NCBI GenBank assembly: GCA_031769625.1
Contig: JAUIMM010000885.1
Span: forward strand, 4,545,001-4,609,000
Source of the DNA: Taudactylus pleione
Lineage: Eukaryota > Chordata > Amphibia > Anura > Myobatrachidae
Direction of reading: 5' to 3'
DNA length: 64,000 nucleotides
The translations under genes were made by a program, and so were the position numbers. Positions 1 to 10,440 of the stretch are shown piece by piece. Position 1 is the stretch's first letter, and every line of letters begins with the position of its first letter. The notes under the pieces were generated by a model. That model was not told where the DNA came from and made no database searches. It saw only the letters and a program-made list of their open reading frames with translations.

Positions 1-419
1 TTGTTTTGTTTACTATGGACTATTACAACTCCATCAGTGCTTGCTGCAGATTGGTTGAGCTAGGCTACAATAAAACTGGATAATAAGAATTGCACTCATT
101 AGGCAAGACAGGTATGACACTCATCCACTCTTAAGGAATTACTACAGACAATGAGAGTTACACTCAGCAAGGTGAATGAGGAAAAGGGTATTATTTAGTT
201 CTCCACGCATACAAAATACTACAGTTACTGAGAATTGCACTCAGCATGCTACACCAATATAGCTGTAAATTTCAGCTTAACAATGGCCAGGTCACCACAA
301 CCTCCTAGGTCTGATCTTAACCACACAGTGTTATAGAAATAAGGAGGATCTGTGACATCTATAGTGTGAAACAACTAGTGTGTGTTGCTGGACAATGTGT
401 CATTTAAAAATATTTAAAG
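1..419. other. no recognised feature
   Basis: AT-rich sequence. I see no coding frame, inverted repeat or known element. A loose repetition of phrases such as 'tgcactca' near 90-250 suggests an old degenerate tandem repeat, but I cannot fix a period. Confidence 0.4.
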
Positions 420-545
420 TAGGGATGTGCGCCAACCCCCATGTTTTGGTTTTGGATCTGAATCTCCTTCAAGGTTTTGGATCTGTATTTGGTTTTGGAT
501 TTAGATTTTTTTCTAAAATATCATAAGAACAGCTGAAATCACATA
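420..545 (-). mobile_element. hAT (BED-type) 3' end fragment
   Basis: Starts with TAGGGATGTGCG, the inverted form of the 3' end of the BED-type hAT elements in this window. It continues with 'ttttggttttggatctg' phrases and 'agctgaaatcacat', matching the 3' end of the element that begins at 24972. It is truncated at about 545. The phrase 'ggttttggatctgaatctcc' here is close to an unoccupied version of the site at 25011 that carries a foldback copy. Confidence 0.6.
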
Positions 546-675
546 GCCAAGCACTGCACACCCCTGTATTGGACAACACAGCCCAGCACAGCACACTCCT
601 GTATTGGACAGCACAGCCCCCCTTGGATGAAGCACAACCCTGACAGCCTGGGATGTTTTGCCTGAGTCGGACTCA

Positions 676-1158
676 GAGACTCATTCAGACCCGCTCGCGA
701 GCGCTGAGCACTTGCAAGCTGTTCAATGGTTCCCAAATGCGCATGCGCACGACGGAGGCGCCTCCGTCGTGCGCATGCGCAAGACCCGAATAACGATGGG
801 GTAGCCATCGTTATGGGTCTCGCACCAAAGAGGCGTGCTGTCGATGGTGATTGACAGCATGCCCCCATTGGTGGGCATGCCGGGGGCGTGGCTGCCCACA
901 CGGAGGCGTTCCCATGGGAACACCTACTGTCTGGGTCCGGGCCCACTGACATCACTAGTGATGTCAGTGGGAGTGATTTTGGTTCTGATAGAGCCAAAAT
1001 CACTCCAGGGCTTGCGGCAACGAGACCCTACCGACCATCGCGACCATCATCATGGACGCTCGCATAAGCTGTGGGTGGTAACCCACAGCTATGCGAGCGT
1101 CCAAGAGGCCGCCTCGCCAAAAAAAAACATGCCCTGATTCAGGCTCTGAATCAGGCCC
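676..1158 (+). mobile_element. Foldback family A copy A1
   Basis: Terminal repeats GAGACTCATTCAG and CTGAATCAGGCCC are flanked by a perfect TCA duplication (673-675 and 1159-1161). The interior is a chain of hairpins. The most striking is a perfect 44-base palindrome at 738-781 centred on GGAGGC/GCCTCC. The shared 30-base palindrome centred on ACTAGT is at about 945-974. It has no coding capacity. Confidence 0.85.
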
Positions 1159-1418
1159 TCAGATCCCGGCCTGGATTGCAAAGTTCAGGTGGTTCCGGTT
1201 CTCAGAAAACCAGACCCGCTGAACTCCAATGTAAAGATCCTTTTGGTAAAAAAATTTTTTTTAAATAAACAGAAAATGCAGAGTATATAAAATCTAAAAC
1301 AGACAAAGGTTAATATACAATCTATAACATGTTAACCTTTACCTGAGACCACCATGGGAAATATCAGAAAAAAACATGATACTGTAATTTAACTTCACAG
1401 AATGCACAACAATCTCTT

Positions 1419-1530
1419 ATGCTGGGTACACACCGGCCGATTATATATCGTTTGTACAGCCGACGAACGATATATCATCCCAACCATTGACGAGTCTGTA
1501 CACACGATATATCTGTGAACGACTTAGGTT
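1419..1530. mobile_element. MITE fragment with self-complementary core
   Basis: Begins 'tatgctgggtacacaccgg' and contains 'acgatatat' in both orientations. It resembles in style the inverted-repeat element at 60675-61014, whose ends read 'aatgctgcatgcgcacgg'. No target duplication or right end was found. Confidence 0.35.
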
Positions 1531-1738
1531 AAGTAGCAACAGATTTGGGACTTACAAGATAGTGCAGCTGGACAGAGCATAGCATTGCACTGAAAGTTTG
1601 TGTTTTCTGATCATGCTTCTGTGGAACCTGACTCCGCCCAAGTTGAGCAACGGAACCCAACTTAAAGTTACTCCTCTACAGAAGAACCTACTGTAATGAA
1701 GCACAGAATCTAACGGGATCTGGCGAAGGTGAGACTGT

Positions 1739-2109
1739 AGACCTCATTCAGAGCTGCTCGCAAAATGCGAGTGCTCGCTCTGAATGAGGGCGGCCGCTTC
1801 TCTGTAAAGAGCCGGCCTCCTGGCCATTTGCTAAGCTGTGGGTGACCACCCCCAGCTTTAGCGAATGGCCAGGTTGATGGTCGCGATGGTCAGGACCATC
1901 GCGGCCATCGGGGCTTGCGACAAGACCCTTGTGGTAGGGTCTCGTCTGCCGCAAGCCCCAGTGAGCTTTCGGCTCTAATAGAGCCGCAAGCTCACCACTG
2001 ACATCACGAGTGATGTCAGTGGGGCCGCCCCCAAATGGCAGGCGTTCCTTTGGGAACATCGAACCGCTTGCGAGCGTCCTTTGCTCGCGAGCGGGTCTAA
2101 ATGACCCCC
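1739..2109 (-). mobile_element. Foldback family A copy A2 (short variant)
   Basis: Family A ends (ACCTCATTCAG and CTAAATGACCCCC) around a shortened interior. It keeps the hairpin chain, but the hairpin at 1961-1995 has arms (GTGAGCTTTCGGCTC / GAGCCGCAAGCTCAC) unlike those of most copies. The flanks TGT and TCA do not match, so the right border may have been rearranged where it abuts the family B copy. Confidence 0.7.
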
Positions 2110-2645
2110 TCAGCGTGGATCGAAAGGCTGCGTTCGCACGCCTCCCACTCGCTGCGAAAATATGCTAGTGGATGCAATCGCACGGTAACCGCAGCACTAT
2201 ACTAAGACGCCCACCACTGTATAAAGCCTGCCCACTTGCCATGACATGCCTCCGCAAGTCAGCAAAAACATCGGTACCATCGAGTAATATCGGAAGGAAC
2301 CATCCGCACAGTTGTGGTTGACCTGACGCTACCGCACAAATTGCTAAACTTCCTGTGGCCATCTAGACTTCTGCCAGCGTATGCTATCGCAGGGGCTTAA
2401 TTATGCACGCCCCTGTAACGGCGTTTAAATGCCCAGACACGCCTGCATTTCTCTGGCCACTCCCCGTCACTACCCTCAAACTGTCACTTCATGTCAATCA
2501 CTGTGCGAGGACTCTGCGTGCTCACTGCGATCGCTTCCCAATCGCTGTGGCCGGTTCGCGCACTGGCACTGCATCTTATACGCATGCACAGAATGCAAAC
2601 ATTGGCTGGCTTCGTGTGAACGCAGCCTTGCGAACCAACCTGACA
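2110..2645 (+). mobile_element. Foldback family B copy B7 (degenerate)
   Basis: Follows the layout of copy B2 (35847-36455): 'cggtaccatcgagta', 'ttgtggttgacct', 'ttaattatgcac', 'cctgcatt', 'ctgtcactt', ending near an 'atacgcatgcac' segment. The left end is missing at the junction with A2 and the right end is degraded. Confidence 0.55.
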
Positions 2646-2730
2646 GAAGATGAGCTTTTAAGAGACAAACTGTAATGTGAATCTGATATCTATGGTATAT
2701 GATAAGAACATTACGTTAATACAGTATTTT

Positions 2731-3547
2731 GGGCAGCACAGATGGTGTAACGGTTAGTGTTACTGCCTCACAGCACTGAGGGTTTGATTCCCACCACGGC
2801 CCTAACTGTGTGGAGTTTGTATATTCTCCCTGTGCTTGCGTGGGTTTCCTCCAGGTACTCTGGTTTCCTCCCACCCTCCAAAAATATACTGGTAGGTTAA
2901 TTGGCTCCAAAACATCAAATTAACCCGTGTGTGTGTGTGTGTGATCATGTGATAGGGAATATAGGGCCTGATTCAGACCCACTCGCGAGCGGCTGTCCGC
3001 TCGCAAGTGGGTCGATGTTATGCACTGAGCATGCGCACGACAGAGGGAGCTCCGTCGTGCGCATGCGCCAGACGCGACGAGCGAAGGAAAGTCCTTCGCT
3101 CGTTGTGTCCGATCAAAGGGGGCGTGCTGTCAATGTTGATTGACAGAACGCCCCCTTTGGTGGGCGTGCCGGGGGCGTGCCTCCCTGACGGGGGCGTTCC
3201 CACGGGAACGCCTCCCGTCAGAAGCCGGCCCACTGACATCACTAGTGATGTCAGTGGGAGTGATTTTGGCTCTGATAGAGCCAAAATCACTCCGGAGCTT
3301 GCGGTTGAAAACCTCAACCGCAGGCTCCGGCTCGCAATTTCGATGGTCGCGATGGTCTCGACCATCGCGGCCATCACAAAGCACGCTCGTATAGCCTGTG
3401 GGTGGTGACCCACAGCTATACGAGCGTCCAGGAGGACGCTCCATGAAAATGGAGCCCGGCCCTCATTCAGAGCGTGCGCTCTGCTCAGAGCGTACGGCTC
3501 TGAATGAGGGCCATAGAGTGTAAGCTCCACTGGGGCAGGGACTGATG
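2731..3547 (+). mobile_element. tRNA-derived SINE, interrupted by foldback A3
   Basis: The head GGGCAGCACAGATGGTG contains a pol III A box TGGTGTAACGG (2743-2753) and a B box GGTTTGATTCC (2781-2791) at tRNA-like spacing. The body contains 'gtgtggagtttgtatattct' and 'cctccaaaaatatactgg', a body type I know from vertebrate tRNA-derived SINEs. A family A copy occupies 2964-3512. The SINE resumes at 3513 with 'agagtgtaagctcc', matching the second SINE at 29132. The tail is cut at about 3547 by another foldback copy. Confidence 0.8.
2964..3512 (+). mobile_element. Foldback family A copy A3
   Basis: 549 bp with GGGCCTGATTCAG and CTGAATGAGGGCC ends and a perfect ATA duplication (2961-2963 and 3513-3515). 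It is inserted cleanly in a SINE, so removing it with one ATA restores the SINE order seen at 29360. The interior is the full set of family A hairpins. Confidence 0.9.
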
Positions 3548-3969
3548 TCCCACAGCTTTTGCGAGCGGCCAGGAGACGATTGCAATAATCGCGACCATCG
3601 ACCTTGCGACAAGACCCTTCGGTAGGGTCTAGGCTGCCGCAAGGCCGAGTGGACTTGCTGGTCTAATAGAGCAGGAAGTCCACTACTGACATCAGTAGTG
3701 ATGTCAGTAAGACCTCTCTACAAACACTAGGCGTTCCTAAGAGAATGCCTGCGTTTGTCCAGCCACCCCCCTACCCAACCACAAGACAGGGCGAGCGATC
3801 ACTCACCATCGAAAGCCGCTTCGTCTTGTTTGCGAGCCCTGTAGCGACTGAACTTCAGTCACTCGGCGGGGCTCACGCATGCACAAGCCGGACGCGGAGC
3901 ATGTGCGGTGCCTAATCATCGGGCCTCTTGTGGGCCCGATGTGCTTGCGACCGGGTCTGAATCAGGCCC
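3548..3969 (-). mobile_element. Foldback family A copy A4 (left-truncated)
   Basis: The right terminus is CTGAATCAGGCCC; the left end is missing and begins inside the 'tcccacagc' hairpin. The hairpin at 3649-3683 has yet another arm sequence (GTGGACTTGCTGGTCT / AGAGCAGGAAGTCCAC). It lies directly against the SINE tail. Confidence 0.7.
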
Positions 3970-3974
3970 TTTGT

Positions 3975-4117
3975 CAGGAGCCGAGTGCTACGCCTAATGT
4001 TACAGTGTAGCACTCGGCTCCTGTCACTGAGGGGGAGTCAGCACTTTGGTGTCACCCCTCGGCTGGTGACACCCAAGTGTGGCCCGCGAACACGCACCCC
4101 TCCTTGTGACGCCACTG
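3975..4117 (-). mobile_element. hAT MITE end with internal palindrome
   Basis: The right end CCTTGTGACGCCACTG is the inverse of a hAT terminus (CAGTGGCGTCACAAGG), the same end as the MITE at 52333. A second shared segment is 'ggtgtcacccctcggc'. The left part (3975-4023) is a near-perfect hairpin with arms CAGGAGCCGAGTGCTA / TAGCACTCGGCTCCTG. Confidence 0.55.
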
Positions 4118-4218
4118 TGGCTCGATACATCCAGTGGTACTGAACCATTCTAACCGGAACGTATTGCAGTTTTTTTAAATGTTGCACCTTTTTTGCAAGG
4201 CAGACAGAGCAAAACATT

Positions 4219-4817
4219 GGGCCTGATTCAGAGCCGTTCGCTATTTGTGGTCGCTCGTTTAAAAACAAGGGGTGGCTATTCAAATGATCCGTACGCACAT
4301 TGCAGTCTGTTCACACCTCTAAGTCTGAACGAGCGAGCAAAACATACGCTCGTTTATTTGTTAAAAACGCCCCCTGGCCGCTCGCATCCTACGTCATGTC
4401 CGCTATTTATTAGATTAATCGAGTACATCGACCAGCGTATGAACTGCTCGCTATTCTTGTGGTTGGTGTTTGCTACCACAAATTTGCGAGCAGTTCTGGC
4501 TATAAAATAACCCAGTGACGTGGTCAATGACGCTGCTGTTTTAAATATGCACACCCATAAAACGCCCGTTTTGACCTTTAAGCACGCCTGCGTTCGGATC
4601 TCCACTCCCCATTTTCAAGCACCTTCCCCTGTTACCACCCACATACGCCTCATTCTGTCACTCAAAATAGCAGGCCCTCGCTATATTGCGTACCAACGAT
4701 TTTCGGCCGCACTGACTGGTTCGCGCATGCGTACTAAAAACCGTACGCATGCGCAGATGTGCAAACATCGCTCGGAACGAGCGTACTGCCGCTAACGAGC
4801 GGCTCTGAATGAGGGCC
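4219..4817 (+). mobile_element. Foldback family B copy B1
   Basis: 599 bp; ends GGGCCTGATTCAG and CTGAATGAGGGCC; perfect ATT duplication (4216-4218 and 4818-4820). The interior includes a 'gcatgcgtactaaaaaccgt'-type hairpin near 4724 and a region that pairs with the opposite-orientation copy B5. No coding capacity is credible. Confidence 0.85.
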
Positions 4818-5304
4818 ATTGTTCTAGAGACACTGGTCACCGACTTTAACTGCACAGGAATTGTTTTTAAACTCATACAAAGTCGCAGGTAAAGCACAAA
4901 CGAAACTTAGTGTAAGAGAAAGTCGCGGCTGCTGCATCGGAGCCCTTCTTACATAGATTCAGACACAGATGTACAAATATCACACAGCAAATTCATCAGT
5001 GCAATCTAGCAGAGTAGTGTTGTCACTGCACATTTTTTGAATGAGAAAGACGTTCAGCACAGCTACACCGTGAGGAACTACTTGGCGTGACTGAAGCCAT
5101 AGTGTTTGAGAACGTATCTGTACCTGAGTATTTTCATTGACTTTAAGGGATAAGGAATGGCTCCCTACAGTATATACTGTCGGAACAACCCGTCAAAACC
5201 TAGTTTTGCCCTGAATTGTACATGCAATTGAAATTCAATGACTGTGGCCCATTTTCTGAGCAGTAGCTATGCAAACAGGTGTTCATTTGGTACATGTTTA
5301 AATT

Positions 5305-5600
5305 GCCGATGGATGGGATCCCGGACGTTGATATACCGACACCGGAATCCTGCCACCCGCCAAAATGAGATCAGGATACCGGCGTCGGCACCTAAAGTGT
5401 CAGAATCCCAAACTTAAGGACCTGGGTATTAGAATTTCTCCAGGGATGGGGGTGATAGGTTTATGGACCCCGGGAGTGTTTAGGATTAGCCTTAGGGGTG
5501 CCTAACCCTAACCTCATCCCCAAGTGCCTAACCTTAATCCCCTCCTAAGTGCCTAAACCTAACACCCCTTTCCCGCAGCCTATAAGTCCCTTACTCTAAC
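5305..5600. mobile_element. Truncated element with telomere-like cargo (K1)
   Basis: A left region of the type 'gatcccggacgttgatatac', 'gataccggcgtcgg' is followed by 'cctaaccctaacctc' repeats. This is the same arrangement as the better-preserved element at 9432-10235. The right terminus is not seen; it is replaced by a hAT end at 5625. Confidence 0.5.
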
Positions 5601-5624
5601 CTCTCACTGCAGTCTGCCCTACAC

Positions 5625-5743
5625 TTGTGGGTCCAGGGGACTTGTCCACCCTTTGGCTACTGGTGGCACTGCCGGGCGGCGCCCCCCCTTTGGTCGGCGC
5701 CCGTGGCGAGTGCCATCCTGGCCAATGGGTAGATACGCCCCTG
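5625..5743 (-). mobile_element. hAT MITE right end
   Basis: Ends in TAGATACGCCCCTG, the inverse of the classic hAT terminus CAGGGGCGTATCTA. The preceding GC-rich sequence contains 'ggcggcgccccccctttgg'. No matching left end or duplication was found. Confidence 0.5.
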
Positions 5744-5920
5744 TTTGCATATCATACCGATTTCATTAATTCAGCCAATCAGTGTTTTGCCATCTCTGTG
5801 CCAATCACACAAAGTAAGAAAATAAGTGAAGCAGGTGGCCAGGGTGCCAATTTTCTGTGGTGACACTAAAATCAACTTGTTTTGTTTAGTTTTTTCCCTT
5901 GAAAACTATGTCCTCATACA

Positions 5921-6240
5921 GGGCCTGATTCAGACCCGCTCGCAAGTGCTATGCGCTCGCAAGCAGGTCGATGTTAGGCCACTGCGCATGCGCACGCCGG
6001 AGCCAGAGCCGGCTCCGACATGCGCATGCGGGAGACTTGGCTAGCGACGGGCGCTCCGTCGCTCCGGGTCTCACACCAAAAGGGGGTGGCTGACGATTTT
6101 GAACGACAGCTCGCACCGTTTTGGAGGCGTGGCGTGGGTGTGGCTTCACAAACGGAGGAGTTCCCATGCGAACGCCTGCCATTTGTGGGCGGCCCCACTG
6201 ACATCACCAGTGATGTCAGCGGTAGAGCTTCCGGCTCTAT
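5921..6240 (+). mobile_element. Foldback family A copy A5 (right-truncated)
   Basis: Starts GGGCCTGATTCAGACCC and follows family A order through the 'ctgacatcaccagtgatgtc' palindrome. It stops near 'ttccggctctat', about halfway through the element. Confidence 0.75.
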
Positions 6241-6469
6241 CCCATATTTTGCTGTTCCATACGGTTGTGGGTAAAGAAACCTTGATGTGTTCCACCCCCA
6301 CCTTTTACAGGTAGCACCAATGTTGCACTTTGGTAGAATTGTCTTTTTTTGTCATTAGTAAATTTTGGCCTTTGAGTCATTTGTCAGTTGACTTCTCAAA
6401 GATTTTTTCACTAAAGTGAATTGGATCTGAGACTTCATATACTGCGTGCGAGTGATGGGACTTTGGACA

Positions 6470-7001
6470 GAGGGGCCATTCATACCCGCTCGCGAGCGCA
6501 GGACACTCGCAAGCAGGTCAATGTTCCCCCAATGCGCATACGCACGATGGAGGGAGCTCCACTGTGCGCATGCGCGAGACCCAAATAACTACGGCCAAGC
6601 TGTCGTTATGGGTCTCGCACTAAAGGGGGCGTGCTGTCGATGGTGACTGACAGCACGTCACCTTTAGTGGGCGTGCCGGGGGCGTGGTTGCCAGATGGGA
6701 ACGCCTACCGTCTGAGTCCGGCCCCACTGACATCACTAGTGATGTCAGTGGGAGTGATTTTGGCTCTGATAGAGCCAAAATCACTCCAGGACTTGCGGCC
6801 ACGAGACCCTACCACAAGGGTCTTGTCGCAAGCCTGATGGTCGCGTTGGTCTTGACCATCGCGACCATCATCCTGGCCGCTCGCAATAGCTGTGGGTGGT
6901 CACCCACAGCTATGCGAGCGGCCAGGAGGCCGCTCCAAAAAAAAAAAATTCCTAATTCAGAGCGAGCGCTCTTTCAGAGCGTCCGGCTCTAAATCAGGGC
7001 C
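6470..7001 (+). mobile_element. Foldback family A copy A6
   Basis: About 532 bp. The left end GAGGGGCCATTCA carries a small indel; the right end is CTAAATCAGGGCC. Flanked by ACA on both sides (6467-6469 and 7002-7004). The hairpin chain is complete, including arms AGTGATTTTGGCTCT / AGAGCCAAAATCACT. Confidence 0.8.
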
Positions 7002-7632
7002 ACAGTACACTACATGACTCTATCAACAGTATGTATTGGGAAAAACTGGGAGTTTTCCAAACTTTATATTTAGCTTAATTTTCCCTAAAAGCAACGTACA
7101 TCTTTATTGCTATTGCTGGCTCATTTAAAGTGCGCAGTTTATTACCACTCATAAATAACAGCGACATGGTGCTAATAGGTTTATAATGAAATATAAATAA
7201 TTTCTCCATTATTGAGAGTGCTCTAATTTGTTTTGTCATAGTCAAAATCTTCATTTAATTGCTAATGTAATTCAATAATAGTTTTAAGTATTTTATTATA
7301 TGGTGTACGATCGGTATAATTTAGGGCGCCATATGTAGTAGCGCTATATTTACATTATAGCTGGTGCATTGTGAATAGTGACAAGCTCTGTTCTCCTGAC
7401 ACCGAGAATCAGTAAATACATTCTTCGTCTTGCGGCGTAAAAAAAAACGATGTTCTGAGCAGCTGAATGACGCCAGCCTGCTTCACATTTCTTTCTCATT
7501 TTGCCAGCTTGGAATACAGATAAAGATATAACTCCACCGAGTGATATACAGCAAAGTCTCTGAAATGAAGAAGGTCTACAGTATCAAAAGGCGGGGAGAG
7601 GGGTTGGGGGATGTTTATAAAGCTAAGAATAA
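7002..7632. other. no recognised feature
   Basis: AT-rich sequence without convincing frames, terminal repeats or tandem structure. Confidence 0.4.
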
Positions 7633-7940
7633 TTAGAGATGTGTGTGGACCCAAAACCACCCCAAAAAAAAAACACCCATGTTTTGGTTCTTTTTGGTTT
7701 TGGATTTCTCTAAAAATCAATAAAAACAGCTAAAATCGTATAACTTGTCTTTGAACTGTTTTTGTTCCTATAGTATTATTAACATCAATAACTTTCATTT
7801 CCAGTAAATTTTGACTACTTCACAGCACCTAAAATCATGTGGTAGGGACTTAAATGCAATCCAAAACATGTATCAGTGATAAATGAACTGGGACTCGGTT
7901 TCGACACTGATCCCCAAAGTTCCGATGTGTTTGGTTTTCT
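7633..7940 (-). mobile_element. Internally deleted BED-type hAT (ends only)
   Basis: Starts 'ttagagatgtgtgtggaccc', runs through 'atgttttggttc', 'agctaaaatcgtat', 'cctatagtattattaac' and 'ttttgactacttcacag' (the inverted 3' end of the hAT family), then passes directly to 'gggactcggtttcg', which resembles the family 5' end. Almost the whole interior is missing. Confidence 0.55.
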
Positions 7941-8154
7941 CAAAAATCAAACCACCCATCACTAAGAATAACACTAATAAATTCATCAGATTTAGGGGCC
8001 TATTCATCAACACTAAAATAAAGTTTTTAAAAACATTTTCCTTAAATAAAGTTATTTTAGTATTCATGATGACACTTAGCACAGGAGATAACACTGATAT
8101 CTTCTTGCTAAGTCCCTCTGCGTTAATTTCCACACTCCCCATACATTAGTATGG

Positions 8155-8212
8155 GATATGGGAATTATGATATTCATCAAATTCCGAAAATTATGTATTT
8201 TCGGAATTTGAT
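8155..8212. repeat. Short hairpin in AT-rich MITE-like sequence
   Basis: 'catcaaattccgaaaat' pairs with 'attttcggaatttgatg' around a short loop. It lies after 'gggcctattcatcaacac' (about 7996), which may be the left end of a small inverted-repeat element. No right end was identified. Confidence 0.4.
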
Positions 8213-8373
8213 GGAGGTACTGTCCGCCACTGTGAGGTGGCGAATAGCAGGCAACACTTACTTGCGGTCAGCTGGACAGGTCCCTCTGGTGCTCTGGTCC
8301 CTCCTCTGGCTCCGGTGGTTGCTCGCACACTGTGTTCTCCCAGCAGAACACAATAAAGTTTAGAAAAAAAAAA

Positions 8374-8530
8374 CGTGTTGACCATCGCGACCATCATCAT
8401 GGACGCTAGCATATGCTGTGGGTGGTAACCCACAGCTATGCGAGCGTCCAAGAGGCCGCCTCGCAAAAAAAAAAAACGCTCTGATTCAGAGCGGGCGTTC
8501 GTTTAGAGCATCCGGCTCTGAATCAGGCCC
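8374..8530 (+). mobile_element. Foldback family A fragment A7 (right third)
   Basis: Contains the 'gaccatcgcgaccatc' arm, the 'tgtgggtggtaacccaca' hairpin, and the terminal hairpin ending CTGAATCAGGCCC. The left two thirds are absent. It is preceded by a run of A (8361-8370). Confidence 0.7.
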
Positions 8531-8534
8531 TCTG

Positions 8535-8607
8535 GTTGAAACCTGAGTTGGGCGGGGGCCCTTAAAAATTTTGCTAAGGGGCCCACAAAGTTGCAGTTAC
8601 GCCTCTG
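8535..8607 (-). mobile_element. hAT MITE right end
   Basis: Ends CAGTTACGCCTCTG, the inverse of a hAT-type CAGAGGCGTAACTG terminus. It follows 'gggcccttaaaaattttgct'. Only the end is present. Confidence 0.5.
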
Positions 8608-8614
8608 ACTGTAA

Positions 8615-8808
8615 GGGGTAAATTTACTAAAGTGAGAGTTTTTAGAAGTTAGTTTTAGAAGAGATGTTGCCCATAGTAACCAATCAGATTCTAGCTATTA
8701 TCTTCTAGAAGGTGCTAGTTAAATGTTAAGTAGAATCTGATTGGTTGCTATGGGCAACATCTCTTTTAAAACTCACTTCTAAAAACTCTCACTTTAGTAA
8801 ATTTACCC
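8615..8808. mobile_element. Palindromic MITE
   Basis: Terminal inverted repeats GGGGTAAATTTACTAAAGTG and CACTTTAGTAAATTTACCC extend into long arms ('agagatgttgcccatag' / 'ctatgggcaacatctct'), so the 194-bp element is almost one hairpin. No clear target duplication. Confidence 0.8.
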
Positions 8809-9423
8809 TTCAGGGTGCCTCAAGAACATAGTTTGGGAAACCCTGGTGTAAATAATTGTTTATATTCTACATAGGTAAATATTTTTGCGATTTTCGTTTT
8901 TTCTGTGTAAAGTTTGTCGGTTGGAAAAATTAAATTTTTAAAATTATATTAGCAGAACAATTCCCAAACTTTCTTTCAGATCAATCGTCATGATCTGTCG
9001 CAACAGCTGTAAAACAAATGTTTTTTAAAACTTTTATTACCTGACAAACATCAGCAACATTTGGTGTCCCTATTATTGTACTGTATCCATTTATTACTTT
9101 TGCTCCCTACAGCTTCAGTTCTTTATGAACAGACCTGTGTCTTGACGCTGACCACCACACTTTCCTAAAGATCTTGGACTGCAGGAGATTGCAGAGCTTC
9201 TCAATGACAGAGAGCACATGCATAAAATCAGCTGACTGACAGAACAGCATTTTGGATCTTGACAGGGTTTGAAGCTCCGTCCTTCACAAGACTTTCACAC
9301 ACTTCAGTTTCGCAAACTTGAGAAGTATTTTTTGACAGAAAAAGATGTCTGGAGAATAAAAAAGTAGTTTTACAAAATAAAGAAATAAACTTTTATGGAA
9401 CACTTACCTTACAGAGGAACGAT
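8809..9423. other. no recognised feature
   Basis: No credible coding frame or repeat structure. It starts within the flank of the palindromic MITE and ends at the target duplication of the next element. Confidence 0.4.
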
Positions 9424-9431
9424 ACTAAATG

Positions 9432-10235
9432 GGGTTGGGTATGAAATCCCGGCTGTCGGGATAGCGCTGGTCAGAATACCGACAGTGGCATGCAGACAGC
9501 CAGAATCCCGACACCCATAGGAACGCATGTAAGTATGTTGCTAATCCCTACTGTAACCCAGACTTGTCGACGTTTAGCTCCCTCTTTCCGGGAGGGAGCT
9601 GTCGGGTTACACAGCAGGGGAGGTGTGGCGCTGTCAAAGGGGGCGGGACCTGGCAGCGACTCATCATTGGGGGCGGGGCATTTGGGGCGTGACAGCGTGA
9701 TCGCATCATTGTGGCTCCGCCCCCTTTTCAGAATGCCGATAATAATGGCATTGTGGAGCAGGGAGCGGAGCCACGATGACGCGATTCTGCCCCCCCCGCT
9801 GCCGGGCTTTATACTTACAACTGCGGGGGGTGCGGACACGTCGCCGGAGGTCGTGAGACTTGCCTACCTTCTCGGGAGTCCGGGAGCGGCACCCGATTTT
9901 CGGGAGGCTCCCGGCCGAATCGGGAGGATAGGCGAGTGTACCCTAAACCTCCCTCCCCGGTGCCTAACCCTAACCTCCACTCCTAGTGTCTAATTCTAAC
10001 CTCCCCATACACTAAACCTAAGACCCCCCTCCCCAGTGCCTACACCTAACCTCCCCCTACTCGCACTCTAATCCTAACACTCCCTCCTCGGTGCCTAACC
10101 CTCCCCCTAATGCCTAACCCTAGCCCCGCTACCTAACCCTAACCTCCCCCTAACACCCCGATATTTACCTTTGGGATTTCGGCACCAGTATACAGAACGT
10201 CGTCATCCCGCACATCAGGATGCCGACTACATCCC
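9432..10235. mobile_element. TIR element with telomere-like cargo (K2)
   Basis: Flanked by a perfect 8-bp duplication ACTAAATG (9424-9431 and 10236-10243). The ends are related inverted repeats (GGGTTGGGTATGAAATCCCG; right end inverse GGGATGTAGTCGGCATCCTG). The interior right half (about 9940-10150) is a degenerate array of 'cctaaccctaacctcccc'. An 8-bp duplication fits hAT or P superfamilies; I cannot decide which. Confidence 0.75.
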
Positions 10236-10258
10236 ACTAAATGTATGTGTATATATTA

Positions 10259-10440
10259 TAGATGTGTGCAGAGTCATACCCCCATGTTTCGGTTTTGGCA
10301 AAACCACCCTCAAGTGTTTTGGCGAGATTTCGGTTTTGGATTTCTTTAAAAAATGGCTAAAAACAGCTACAATCATGTGACTTGGCTCTGTTATTGTAGT
10401 ATTATTAACATTAATTACATTCATTTCCAGTCAATTCACA
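10259..10440 (-). mobile_element. BED-type hAT 3' end fragment
   Basis: 'agatgtgtgcagagtcat', 'catgtttcggttttggc', 'acagctacaatcatgtgac', 'tagtattattaacatt' and 'catttccagtcaattcac' reproduce the inverted 3' end seen at 24972-25720. It ends abruptly near 10440. Confidence 0.6.

Noticed and set aside
2731..2800. A tRNA gene
   Set aside because: A and B boxes are present but the cloverleaf is not intact, and the sequence runs on into a SINE body.
3007..3530. Overlapping frames on both strands in family A copies (PLTSLVMSVGVILALIEPKS and similar)
   Set aside because: The same peptide appears wherever the central palindrome occurs, in either orientation. This follows from the palindromes.
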